Of a DNA stretch of 64,000 bases, positions 45,601 to 53,685 are shown one piece after another. Within the stretch, counting starts at the first letter, position 1, and the number at the start of each line of letters is the position of its first letter. Source of the stretch: Gaoshiqia sp050178015. Its GTDB lineage: Bacteria > Bacteroidota > Bacteroidia > Bacteroidales > Prolixibacteraceae. The position numbers and the translations under genes were made by a program. The stretch is from positions 1 through 64,000 of the forward strand of contig JBFXGM010000013.1 of NCBI GenBank assembly GCA_050178015.1. The letters are read 5' to 3'. Below the pieces are notes generated by a model. That model saw only the letters and a program-made list of their open reading frames with translations. It ran no database searches and was not told where the DNA came from.

Positions 45601-46383
45601 AACGATGCTTCGTTTAACCTGCGTCCGCTCATGTCCGCGTTTGGAGCCTACCATCGCGAAAACTATGCAAACGAAAGTTTGCCCATGCAGCAGCGATCGT
45701 TCGCGGGGCAACAACTTTTGGTGGTTGAGCTGCCGGGCACCGTCAGCGAGTCCATGACCTATTTCCGTTCGGTAGTAACTACCCGCAGTTTGTTCAGTGA
45801 GCTCGAAACCCGCAGTTACCGGAACTTCCTCATTACAGAAGAAAACCTTGGAAAGCTGATCGCCAACGGCAATCTGGAAGAGTACATGAACTTCTTCCGC
45901 GACTATTACATTAGCGGCGGATTTACCGGCGAAAGCACGGCAGCTGTGCAAACGACTCCCCAGCCGGTCGTCGTAACGCCAGTTGCCCCGGAGCTTCCGG
46001 CTTATCAGGGGGCATTTAAAACCGGGGAAACCGGCGAGCATGGCTTTGTGCTCATTCTGCCAGCCAGTGGCGTTGACTATTCGGCGGTAGTGGAGGCCAT
46101 CCGGGGGCACAATCAGCAAAGCCCGGAAACGCAAGGCTTACAGGTACAGGAAGTTTCATTCGATGTGCAACAGGTGTTGGTTCGGGTGTCATCTTTCGCC
46201 ACAAAAGAGGCTGGTATGGCTTACCTGCGCGGAATTGTCAGGGACCCGCAAGTGTACGGACCGCTTGCCGAGGTAAACTATCGTAATTTCGTAATTTCCC
46301 AAACGAACTATACGATCCTCCTTCAAAATAAGGATGTAAGCGATTATCTTGAACTGTACAAGCTGGATTATCTGAAACCCTGA
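42700..46383 (+). CDS. porW: PorW/SprE-type TPR lipoprotein of the type IX secretion system
   Basis: 1227 aa. The start is a TTG at 42700 (KKKSGYIF follows); it overlaps the TGA of a three-codon frame ATG-CAA-GGT at 42693. A lipoprotein signal ends at FFWGC. The N-terminal YHNLSSHYNVYFNGKESLNAG and the long run of TPRs match PorW (SprE), needed for type IX protein secretion and gliding. The C-terminal third has three related units of about 120 residues (starting near 795, 960 and 1113), each ending in a motif like YFRSV...YRNFLI. porX follows 113 bases downstream. Confidence 0.88.
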   Translation: MKKKSGYIFLLFLVIGFFWGCSTEKNTVITRAYHNLSSHYNVYFNGKESLNAGLERINTSVEDDYSRILPIYKSSEGGTDRVAQSEMENAILKASKLINMHSITKKPKRRRIRSLSYKKLASKEEYNNWVDDSYLLMGQAFFYQKKFMQAMENFSYVIRKFSNEETKYDAYVWMVRCLTELERYNEALEYIQNMDASVAFPKRLTGAFSLAVADFHMRRNEYHEAIPQLKTAVNNARRKHERVRYKYILAQLYKETEQHALASETFREVARMNPSYIMAFNARINAAGVFTGESDVEKLKKELRKMLRDEKNTEFRDQIYFALGNIYAKEGQQQAAVDQYVRSAAASSINLFQRALSCLTLADIYFEEQNYRLSQNYYDSAMVVIDNNYPNYNFIADRYKSLTRLTDNLYTIEREDSLQRIAALSDGERNNLIAGWIQQARDEELRRKQAELDEQMDRSFFRMNQARTGSGQQQRGSGWYFYNPSTMAYGKVEFAQTWGNRKLEDNWRRKNKSSAAQLAIEEEEEAAEGTEKPEKPEAPRINDRLSREYYMQDVPLTEEALASSHLKIRDALFNAGRIFKTDYDNYPLAIQHYEELLTRYDNNVYQLTTWFELWDLYKQTGDMVKSNYYRNLIIGNYPDSKYAQYLINPNYFIELEARNDSLNNLYQQAFYQYQQGNYSRAGDLARQLKALSPDSLLLPKVAFIETIADGTSSTMEQFGQELNGYIRSYPKSPAIPLAESILKLIQDSTLVDYQQLVAMGYLNEEIENDELLANDRRGEDEFGGKWSYDEDLLHYFVIAFPREAKVDLNRLKFDLANYNIDHYTRIDFDIETENLNPQTMLLVVRSLESKEQGLIYFRSVIRKREVFETLQGIDYVNFVASSLNFREMLGDNNYTDYLKFFIRNYSRFIGGDFPQDELPEPEELMAKALEEENRQEERGTFVLVKPESGKSMFTRDNQAKQLFVIAVNDASFNLRPLMSAFGAYHRENYANESLPMQQRSFAGQQLLVVELPGTVSESMTYFRSVVTTRSLFSELETRSYRNFLITEENLGKLIANGNLEEYMNFFRDYYISGGFTGESTAAVQTTPQPVVVTPVAPELPAYQGAFKTGETGEHGFVLILPASGVDYSAVVEAIRGHNQQSPETQGLQVQEVSFDVQQVLVRVSSFATKEAGMAYLRGIVRDPQVYGPLAEVNYRNFVISQTNYTILLQNKDVSDYLELYKLDYLKP

Positions 46384-46496
46384 TGGCGTTAAACTTTGTT
46401 AAGGACCAGCCGGTTGACCGCGATTTTTACTATTATTAGCCTACCGGCTGCTTGTGAGTGAACAGGCTGGTGATTCATTTCCAAAACGATTGAGCC

Positions 46497-48053
46497 ATGA
46501 AAAAAATACATATCCTTTGGGTGGACGACGAAATTGATGTGTTACGCGCCCATATCATTTTCCTGGAGCAAAAAGGTTACGAAGTGACCACGGCCACGAA
46601 TGGGACCGATGCCATTGACCTGGTGCGCGACAACCATTACGATATTATTTTCCTGGATGAAAACATGCCGGGCATGACCGGTTTGCAAACGCTCGGCGAA
46701 CTGAAAAGCCTGAAACCGAATGTGCCGGTGGTGATGATTACCAAAAGCGAAGAAGAGGATATCATGGATCAGGCTATTGGCTCCAAAATGGCCGATTACC
46801 TGATTAAACCGGTCAATCCAAAGCAAATCCTGCTTTCCATTAAAAAGAATGTCGATCAGCGCGAGCTGGTTACCCGCAAAACAAACGCCGATTATCAAAG
46901 CGAATTTTCCAGGATCGGGATGCGGCTGAACGAACGCCTCGATTTTAACGAGTGGAAAGAGGTGTACCGGAAACTGGTTTACTGGGAGCTGGAGCTGAGC
47001 GCTTCGCAGGACCCGGCCATGGATGAGGTGCTGAAGATGCAGAAAGTGGAGGCCAACAACAATTTTGCGCGGTACATAAAAAATAACTACCTGGACTGGT
47101 TTCAGCAAGGTTCGGGCGACCGTCCGCTTCTATCCCCTGATTTGTTCCGGCAAAAGGTTTTTCCGTTGCTGGATAAGGGCGAGAAGGTGTTTGTGCTGGT
47201 GATCGACAACCTGCGCTACGATCAGTTCCGGGTGTTGAGCCAGGTGGTCAACCAGTATTTTCTGAGCGAAGAGGAAGAGCTGTATTACAGTATTTTGCCC
47301 ACGGCCACGATGTACGCGCGCAACGCTATTTTTGCGGGATTAATGCCGCTCGATATTGCTCGCCTTTATCCGCAGTACTGGGAAGACGATGATAATGAGG
47401 GCAACAAAAACAGTCACGAAAAAGAGTTGCTGCAAACCCAGATGACCCGTTTGGGCCGGAAAGAAAAGCTTTATTTTGAAAAAGTAGTCAGCCTGAAAGC
47501 GGGCAAAAAACTGGTGGACAATTTGGGCAGCATCCTGCAGCACGACCTGTCGGTGATGGTTTTCAACTTTGTGGATATGATGTCGCACGCGCGCACCGAA
47601 ATGGATATGATGCGTGAGCTGGCCAGCGACGAAAAGGCCTACCGCTCGCTAACCCTCAGTTGGTTCAATCATTCGTCGCTGCTGGAACTGCTTAAAAGCC
47701 TGGCCGAAAACCGGGTGAAGGTGGTGCTGACCACCGATCACGGCACCGTGCGGGTGGATAGCCCCGTGAAGGTGATTGGCGACCGCGAAACGGTTACCAA
47801 CCTACGGTATAAGTTGGGCCGCAACCTGAACTATAACTACAAACAGGTTTTCGAGATTACCCAGCCCGAAAAGGCCCGTTTGCCGGGGCGTAACGTTAGC
47901 TCCAAGTTTATTTTCGCGCTGAATGCCGATTTCTTTGCCTATCCGAATAACTACAATTACTATGTGCAGTATTACCGCGATACGTTCCAGCACGGGGGCG
48001 TTTCGATGGAAGAAATGATTGTGCCGGTGATTACCCTGGCGCCCAAGGGTTAG
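46497..48053 (+). CDS. porX: PorX: response regulator fused to a PglZ phosphatase-like domain
   Basis: 518 aa. Receiver domain with D10, D11 and phospho-acceptor D54 (FLDENMPG), then a helical linker and a PglZ/alkaline-phosphatase-fold domain from about 200 to the end (VIDNLRYDQFRVL, TMYARNAIFAGLMP, VLTTDHGTVRV, FQHGGVSMEEM). This architecture is that of PorX, which controls type IX secretion genes and hydrolyses nucleotide messengers in studied species. It lies right after porW, which supports both names. Confidence 0.92.
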   Translation: MKKIHILWVDDEIDVLRAHIIFLEQKGYEVTTATNGTDAIDLVRDNHYDIIFLDENMPGMTGLQTLGELKSLKPNVPVVMITKSEEEDIMDQAIGSKMADYLIKPVNPKQILLSIKKNVDQRELVTRKTNADYQSEFSRIGMRLNERLDFNEWKEVYRKLVYWELELSASQDPAMDEVLKMQKVEANNNFARYIKNNYLDWFQQGSGDRPLLSPDLFRQKVFPLLDKGEKVFVLVIDNLRYDQFRVLSQVVNQYFLSEEEELYYSILPTATMYARNAIFAGLMPLDIARLYPQYWEDDDNEGNKNSHEKELLQTQMTRLGRKEKLYFEKVVSLKAGKKLVDNLGSILQHDLSVMVFNFVDMMSHARTEMDMMRELASDEKAYRSLTLSWFNHSSLLELLKSLAENRVKVVLTTDHGTVRVDSPVKVIGDRETVTNLRYKLGRNLNYNYKQVFEITQPEKARLPGRNVSSKFIFALNADFFAYPNNYNYYVQYYRDTFQHGGVSMEEMIVPVITLAPKG

Positions 48054-48158
48054 GTTGATCAAGAAGGCGACGAAACGGCAAATCTAAAGGAACAAATCAA
48101 AACGACAAAGAATCGATAACGGGTCAGTCATCACTCATCAATTATCATTCATCACTCA

Positions 48159-48932
48159 TCATTCGGTATCCGCTTCCCGTCGTAAATCCCTGATTTGACG
48201 GTATTGCGGATTGGCAAAAACGAACTCCTGAAGCTTTTTGTTTTCGGCATAAAGGATCTCGGTCTTGGTGCCTTCCCAGCACATTTCCCCTTCACTGATA
48301 AACAGGATTTTCTCGCCGATTTCCATGACCGAGTTCATGTCGTGGGTGTTGATGATGGTGGTGATGTCGAATTCCACCGTAATTTCGTGGATCAAATCGT
48401 CGATCAGTAACGAGGTTTCCGGGTCAAGGCCGGAGTTTGGTTCGTCGCAAAACAGGTATTTGGGGTTCAGGGAGATGGCGCGGGCAATGGCCACCCGTTT
48501 TTTCATCCCGCCCGATATTTCGGAAGGTGATAAGCGGTGCGCTTCCCGGCTGATATTCACCCGGTCGAGGCAAAATTCAACCCGTTTGGCCTTTTCAGCC
48601 GGTGTTTGTTCGGTAAACATATCCAACGGGAACCGCACATTTTCGGCCACCGTAAGCGAGTCGAACAAAGCGCCCCCCTGGAAAACCATGCCCATTTCCT
48701 GCCGAAGCTTTTTGCGCACAGAGGGTTTCATGGTCGTAAAATTACGGTCGTCGTAATAAATGGAACCGTTGTCAATCTCGTGCAAGCCAACGATCGATTT
48801 CAGCAGAACCGTTTTTCCGGAACCACTCCGCCCGATAATCAGGTTGGTTTTTCCTTTTTGAAATTCAGTGGTGATATTGTTCAGCACCGTATTCCCTTCG
48901 AATGATTTATTCAGGTTTTCTATACGGATCAT
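48159..48932 (-). CDS. MlaF-type ABC transporter ATP-binding protein
   Basis: 257 aa: Walker A GRSGSGKT (about 34-41), signature LSPSEISGGMKKR (about 133-145), Walker B YLFCDEPNSGLDP. It is the ATPase of an Mla/Mce-type lipid transporter with the permease upstream; stop and start overlap by one base at 48932. The matching MlaD/Mce substrate protein is not in this window. The 3' end runs into a CATCACTCATCA-rich spacer. Confidence 0.92.
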   Translation of the reverse strand: MIRIENLNKSFEGNTVLNNITTEFQKGKTNLIIGRSGSGKTVLLKSIVGLHEIDNGSIYYDDRNFTTMKPSVRKKLRQEMGMVFQGGALFDSLTVAENVRFPLDMFTEQTPAEKAKRVEFCLDRVNISREAHRLSPSEISGGMKKRVAIARAISLNPKYLFCDEPNSGLDPETSLLIDDLIHEITVEFDITTIINTHDMNSVMEIGEKILFISEGEMCWEGTKTEILYAENKKLQEFVFANPQYRQIRDLRREADTE

Positions 48933-49669
48933 CAGAATAGCAGTTGAGTTAAAATTAAATCGAAGACCAGGATCAGTATGTTGGTATTCACAACGGCGCG
49001 GGTACTGGCTGTGCCCACTTCCAGGGCGCCCCCTTCCACAAAATACCCGAAATAAGCCGGAACAGAGGCGACCAGGAAACCAAAGAACAGTGACTTGATC
49101 AATGAGAAGGTGACATAGTAAGGCGTAAAGGCGTACTGGATGCCGTTGATGTAGTCGGTAGCGCTGACTGCTCCCAGCGATGGGCCCACGATGAGGCCGC
49201 CGATTAGCCCGAAGAATACGCTAAGGATATACAGCAAGGGAAACATGAGAACGACAGCAACAATTTTGGGGAGGATCAGGTAGCTGGCCGAATTGACGCC
49301 CATGATTTCGAGGGAATCAATTTGTTCGGTCACCCGCATACTGCCAATTTCGGAGGTGATGTTTGAGCCAATTTTGCCGGCCATGATCAGCGCCATAACC
49401 GTGGATGAGAATTCCAGGATCAGCGAATCACGGTTTCCCAATCCGATCAGGTAGGTGGGCAAAAACGGGTTGGTCATGTTATAAGCCACCTGCAAGGTAA
49501 TAATGCCCCCCATAAAGGTGGAGATCACGGCCACAATGCCTACTGAGTTGATCCCCAGGCTTTCAATCTCAAGGAAAAGCTTCTGGAGGTAGATCCGGCT
49601 ACGCTCGGGCCTCGAAAAAACCCGGGCCAGGAGTGCAAAATAACGTCCGGCGCTGAAAAAAAACTTCAT
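48932..49669 (-). CDS. MlaE-type ABC transporter permease
   Basis: 245 aa, about five membrane segments, with the MlaE family landmarks GIVAVISTFMGGIITLQ, ALIMAGKIGSNITSEIGSMRVTEQIDSLEIMG and the C-terminal FFGFLVASVPAYFGYF. It moves phospholipids between the membranes together with the ATPase encoded directly downstream. Confidence 0.94.
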   Translation of the reverse strand: MKFFFSAGRYFALLARVFSRPERSRIYLQKLFLEIESLGINSVGIVAVISTFMGGIITLQVAYNMTNPFLPTYLIGLGNRDSLILEFSSTVMALIMAGKIGSNITSEIGSMRVTEQIDSLEIMGVNSASYLILPKIVAVVLMFPLLYILSVFFGLIGGLIVGPSLGAVSATDYINGIQYAFTPYYVTFSLIKSLFFGFLVASVPAYFGYFVEGGALEVGTASTRAVVNTNILILVFDLILTQLLF

Positions 49670-49926
49670 TCTTTACTCTTTTGGGTTGGTCCATCAACGT
49701 TCTCACGAAACAAACGGCAAACGGGCACTGTGTTGCCTTGTGCTGTTCAAAAGGCGGCCTGCTGCATTCGCGAATGCCTCTTGACCGCAGTTTTGTCTTT
49801 TACCTTCGGATAAAGGTACAAATATTCGGAAAAGTTTGTCGCTAACGGGGAATTTGATTTTCAGGAGCTAAAGCAGCCATGTTATGAAAGCAACCAAAAC
49901 AGGCGGTTTTTCAAGTTCAAATTGGG

Positions 49927-49934
49927 TATATTTG
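49927..49934 (+). promoter_or_regulatory. -7 box of the manC promoter
   Basis: TATATTTG, a perfect TAnnTTTG, 28 bases before the ATG at 49962. It sits inside the longer open frame that starts at 49884, which is why the later start is preferred. Confidence 0.6.
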
Positions 49935-49961
49935 ATCAACAAAGTTCAAAAAATAAATGCT

Positions 49962-51050
49962 ATGCAGAACAATTATTGTGTGATTATGGCTGGCGGGATT
50001 GGAAGCAGGTTTTGGCCATTGAGCAAAACATCCATGCCCAAGCAGTTTCTGGATATCCTGGGTACAGGCCGCACGTTTATACAAATGACTTTCGACCGCT
50101 TGAAAAAGCTTTGTCCGGCTGAAAATTTCCTGGTTGTAACCAGCGTGGACTATAAAGAATTGGTACTGGCCCAGCTGCCCGAACTTACCGAAAGCCAGGT
50201 TTTACTGGAGCCATTGCGTCGCAATACGGCTCCGTGCATCGCGTATGCCTGCAATAAAATAAAGACGGAAAACCCCGACGCAAATGTGATTGTGGCGCCC
50301 TCGGACCACCTGATTTTAAAGGAAGAGGAGTTTCTGTCGCAAGTGAGGAAAGGACTGGAGTTTGTCACCGAAAAGGATGCTCTGCTGACCTTGGGCATTA
50401 CCCCCAACCGGCCCGAGACTGGCTACGGCTACATTCAAATTGATAATAAATTCGATTTTGAGTCGCTGGATAACTTGTACAAGGTGAAAACCTTTACCGA
50501 GAAGCCCAACCTGGAAATGGCTCAGATTTTTCTGGAAAGCGGGGAGTTTTTCTGGAATTCCGGCATTTTTATCTGGTCGATGAAAAGTATCATGTCGGCT
50601 TTCGATCTCCATCTCCCGGATGTGGCCGATCTTTTTAAAAAGGGAGAAAAGTTGTACGGGACTGCCGATGAAGTACACTTCATCAATAAAACCTATTCCG
50701 AATGCCAGAATATTTCCATCGATTACGGTGTGATGGAAAAGGCCGACAATGTGTATGTATTGTGTGCCGATTTTGGCTGGAGCGACCTGGGCACCTGGGG
50801 ATCGCTGTACGAGAATAAAGAGAAGGATGCCGATGCCAACTCGGTGAGTGGTGAAAATGTATTGCTTTACAACTCGAAGAATTGCATCGTTAATATGCCC
50901 AACGAAAAGATTGCTGTCTTGCAGGGGCTGGATGGCTATATCGTGGTAGAATCCGACGGCACTTTGCTGGTGTGCCGCAAGGAAGACGAACAGCAAATCC
51001 GTCAGTTTGTCAACGATGTGAAGCTGTTGAAAGGCAACAGGTTTGTGTAG
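49962..51050 (+). CDS. manC: Mannose-1-phosphate guanylyltransferase
   Basis: 362 aa from the ATG at 49962 (MQNNYCVIMAGG); the frame is open back to 49884 but the extra 26 residues are not family-like and cover a promoter box. The nucleotidyltransferase motif GGIGSRFWPLS is at 11-21, FTEKPN and the FWNSGIFIW motif follow. It makes GDP-mannose for polysaccharide and O-antigen precursors. There is no fused isomerase domain. No other sugar-nucleotide genes lie beside it. Confidence 0.93.
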   Translation: MQNNYCVIMAGGIGSRFWPLSKTSMPKQFLDILGTGRTFIQMTFDRLKKLCPAENFLVVTSVDYKELVLAQLPELTESQVLLEPLRRNTAPCIAYACNKIKTENPDANVIVAPSDHLILKEEEFLSQVRKGLEFVTEKDALLTLGITPNRPETGYGYIQIDNKFDFESLDNLYKVKTFTEKPNLEMAQIFLESGEFFWNSGIFIWSMKSIMSAFDLHLPDVADLFKKGEKLYGTADEVHFINKTYSECQNISIDYGVMEKADNVYVLCADFGWSDLGTWGSLYENKEKDADANSVSGENVLLYNSKNCIVNMPNEKIAVLQGLDGYIVVESDGTLLVCRKEDEQQIRQFVNDVKLLKGNRFV

Positions 51051-51062
51051 CAGATGTTCATG

Positions 51063-51128
51063 AGTTCATGAGTGCATAAGTACATAGTTTTTCCCGGAAT
51101 CCCTTATGTACCTATGCACTCATGAACT
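51063..51128. repeat. Long palindrome between convergent manC and serine hydrolase
   Basis: 24-base arms (51063-51086 and 51105-51128) with one mismatch and an 18-base loop. The core CATAAGTACATA is shared with the inverted repeat at 10324-10435. Probably a two-way terminator or small dispersed palindrome. Confidence 0.7.
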
Positions 51129-51155
51129 AACGTATTCATGCCCTTTCCCCCGCCA

Positions 51156-52499
51156 TTAACCTTCCAGACTTTCGAGGATCATTTTCAGGAGCAGGTTACT
51201 GTCGAACTCGCCCTTTTTGGAATAGCCGGTTCGAACAACAATCAGTTCTTTCGAAGGAATGATGAAGATAAACTGGCCGTCGTGCCCTTTGCACATATAC
51301 ATGTCGGTGGGGGCGTCGGGCTGGTCGCTGGCGAGGTTCAGCCAAAACGAAGCGCCATATTGTCCGCCGGAACCAGTTGCCGGCTGCACCGAGTAATCCA
51401 CCCAATCTTCGGGCAGCAACTGTTCGCCCAGCCAGTTTCCCCGGTTCATATACAGCAAAGCAAAGCGGGCATAATCGCGCAGGGTTGCATACAGGTACGA
51501 CGAACCAACGAAGGTGCCCGAAGCATCCAGCTCAAAAACGGCGCTTTTCATCCCGATTTTGTTGAACAGGGCTTCGCGCGGGAAACGCAGGTAACCGGCA
51601 TCCGATTGGAACGAACTGCGCAGTGTCAGACTTGCCAGGTTGGTTGAGCCGGAGGCATAAACCCATACCGAATCGGGAGGGAAGATCACCGGTTTATTGG
51701 AGGTGTAGGATCCCATATCCCCGGCTTTGTGCAGCATGATGGTCACGTCCGACAGGTTGCCGTAGTTTTCGTTCCACTCCAGGCCGCTGTTCATGCGCAG
51801 CAAGTGGTTTAGCGCAATGGGTTTTCGCTTTCGTTTCCCAAATACCGGCAGGCCGATAGGCGCATCCAGGTCGATTTCATGTTGTTTGGTCCGCAAGCCA
51901 ATGAGCGTGTTGGTGAAGCTTTTGGCCATCGACCAGCTTAAAAAGCGGGTATCGGGCGTAAAGTCATCCCGGTAAACTTCGGCCACCGGCTGGCCTTTGT
52001 ACACCACCATCAGGGCAAAAGTCCCTTTCAGCGGAAGGGTGTCGGCCATCGCCTGCGCCACCGCCTGGTTTAGCTTTTCCAGGTTGATGCCTGGCGGTAC
52101 GCTGTCGGCCACTATATCGCCCATCGGCCAGGGAATTGTGTCTGGGTTTTCCGGCAATGCATGCACCTGCGGATACTCCCGGCCCCGGATTTCCTCTTCC
52201 GTGAAATCTTTCACCAGCGTGCAGCCAAAACCCTCCAGGTAAATGGCTTTCGACGAACCCCACAGGAAGCGGCTGACCACTTCCTGCTTGTCAAAATTAA
52301 CCGTGTTGGACGTGTATTTTATCAGTGAAAAATGAAGGTCCTCCGCTTCCATCGCCTCCTGGGTGCGGCCTGAAACAAATACGCCGGAGGCGAGGTTTTT
52401 GGCGGCATAACCGGTTATGACGGGCATCAGTTGGTTGAGGTGCAGGCCGCCGGCCAGCAGAACCAGCAGGAGAGCATAAAGGAGGATGCGTTTTTTCAT
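51156..52499 (-). CDS. Serine hydrolase, beta-lactamase family
   Basis: 447 aa with an N-terminal hydrophobic signal or anchor (about 4-20). The SxxK motif is in LSWSMAKSFTN (about residue 185-188); RMNSGLEWNENYG and the later GHDGQFIFIIPSKELIVVRTGY close to the C-terminus are typical of the class C/EstB fold (HxG-like motif GHDGQ). It is an envelope hydrolase of unknown substrate. A 21-bp repeat array lies about 220 bases upstream of its start. Confidence 0.87.
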   Translation of the reverse strand: MKKRILLYALLLVLLAGGLHLNQLMPVITGYAAKNLASGVFVSGRTQEAMEAEDLHFSLIKYTSNTVNFDKQEVVSRFLWGSSKAIYLEGFGCTLVKDFTEEEIRGREYPQVHALPENPDTIPWPMGDIVADSVPPGINLEKLNQAVAQAMADTLPLKGTFALMVVYKGQPVAEVYRDDFTPDTRFLSWSMAKSFTNTLIGLRTKQHEIDLDAPIGLPVFGKRKRKPIALNHLLRMNSGLEWNENYGNLSDVTIMLHKAGDMGSYTSNKPVIFPPDSVWVYASGSTNLASLTLRSSFQSDAGYLRFPREALFNKIGMKSAVFELDASGTFVGSSYLYATLRDYARFALLYMNRGNWLGEQLLPEDWVDYSVQPATGSGGQYGASFWLNLASDQPDAPTDMYMCKGHDGQFIFIIPSKELIVVRTGYSKKGEFDSNLLLKMILESLEG

Positions 52500-52716
52500 G
52501 TCGTTTGTTTGTTTTGGCAGGCTGGCACAACGAAATCGATATCGAGCGGCTTGCCAGAGAGGTTTGTTGATCGCTTATTGTCATCAAAAATAAAAATTTA
52601 CCTTGATTCGGACAATGTCAGGACGTTAGTAAACTTAATTCACCCTTCTATAGGGATAAAGTTTCTGTGTGCAGAAATGTCAGTCCAAACCGACCGGATG
52701 CAATACCAGCAGGCCC

Positions 52717-52935
52717 CGCGAAAAGGCTGACACGTTCCGCGAAAGGACAAACATGCTTCTCGAAAAGGCTGACACGCTTCTCGAAAAGACAAACATGCTC
52801 CGCGAAAAGGCTAACACGCCTCTCGAAAAGACAAACATGCTCTGCGAAATGGCTGACACGTTCCGCGAAAGGACAAACATGCTTCGCGAAAAGGCTGACA
52901 CGCCTCTCTAAAACACAAACATGCTCCGCGAAAAT
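52717..52935. repeat. 21-bp tandem array, two alternating unit types
   Basis: Ten full 21-base units (52717-52926) plus a partial one. Two unit types alternate strictly: type A has GGCTGACACG, type B has ACAAACATGCT; both begin CGCGAAAA or CTCGAAAA. There are no indels. Because 21 is a multiple of three, several frames stay open on both strands. It fills the core of the 497-base gap 52500-52996, which otherwise holds nothing I recognise. Confidence 0.9.
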
Positions 52936-52996
52936 TGACTTTCCCTAAAATGGCAGTGATTTTGTCAAAGTGGAGGTAGTCCCGGCTGGTTTCAAG

Positions 52997-53602
52997 CTAC
53001 CGTTTCATGATGCCGTAGCAGAGGATTTTCAGGATGTTGTCCACCCCTTTTTCAAGATTGATGGTCCCGTAGTCGCCTGCCGTCAGGGGCATTTCCAGTC
53101 CTTTGATGGCTGTGGTAATCCCGATGGCCGCGAGGGTGAAATCATACACCTCGAAGGTGTTTTTTCGTACCCCTTCGATCAGGATGCGCTTGATCATGCG
53201 AATTTCTTCCTGATTGTACTTGTTCTTGATATTTTCGATAAACTCGATGGCTGTAACATCATTTTCGAGGGCGTGGTAAAAATTGGCCAGGCCGCGGAAG
53301 GTGGTGAGTTTGGTCAGGATGTAGTCGCGCAGCTTTTCTACCGGGTCGGTATTGCGCATGACCACTTTCTCGAGTTCGCGTTTCAGAACATCCACTTCTT
53401 TTAAAATGACGGCCTGAAACAGGTCTTCTTTGCTGTCGAAATAATAATACAGGGAACTTTTACCTTTTCTGACAGCATTCGCGATGTCGTCCAGCGTGGT
53501 TTTTTTGTACCCGTATTTGCTGAAAATGTCTTGGGCAATCTTTAAGATGTATTCGCGGTTCGCATCTTTTTTGTTTGTCCCGTTGTCAGGGTTCATCACC
53601 AT
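52997..53602 (-). CDS. TetR-family transcriptional regulator
   Basis: 201 aa. The HTH is clear (KTTLDDIANAVRKGKSSLYYYFDSKEDLF, about 34-62). The C-terminal domain is all-helical and unassigned. ATGs at 53602 and 53596 are both possible. A well-spaced promoter lies just upstream. The regulated genes are not evident: the neighbours are an array and rnr. Confidence 0.92.
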   Translation of the reverse strand: MVMNPDNGTNKKDANREYILKIAQDIFSKYGYKKTTLDDIANAVRKGKSSLYYYFDSKEDLFQAVILKEVDVLKRELEKVVMRNTDPVEKLRDYILTKLTTFRGLANFYHALENDVTAIEFIENIKNKYNQEEIRMIKRILIEGVRKNTFEVYDFTLAAIGITTAIKGLEMPLTAGDYGTINLEKGVDNILKILCYGIMKR

Positions 53603-53629
53603 ATTCAGGCCGTTTAAAATTTAGCAGTG

Positions 53630-53661
53630 TAAAGATAGTTCTATTTTTCGACTTCGTTCAA
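53630..53661 (-). promoter_or_regulatory. Promoter of the second TetR gene
   Basis: TTG (53659-53661), a 21-base spacer and TATCTTTA (53630-53637, one mismatch to TAnnTTTG) on the minus strand, 28 bases before the first ATG. Confidence 0.6.
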
Positions 53662-53685
53662 CCAAAGTTATGACGCATTGGCGAG

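Noticed and set aside
48110..48165. CATCACTCATCA direct repeats after porX as a mobile-element border
   Set aside because: Short, imperfect, partly inside the end of the ABC gene; no inverted ends or transposase nearby.
52667..52948. Overlapping open frames on both strands across the 52.7-kb array, one with a heptad-like protein
   Set aside because: A repeat unit of 21 bases (seven codons) without stops keeps several frames open by itself; none has a convincing start or ribosome site, so they are not listed as genes.
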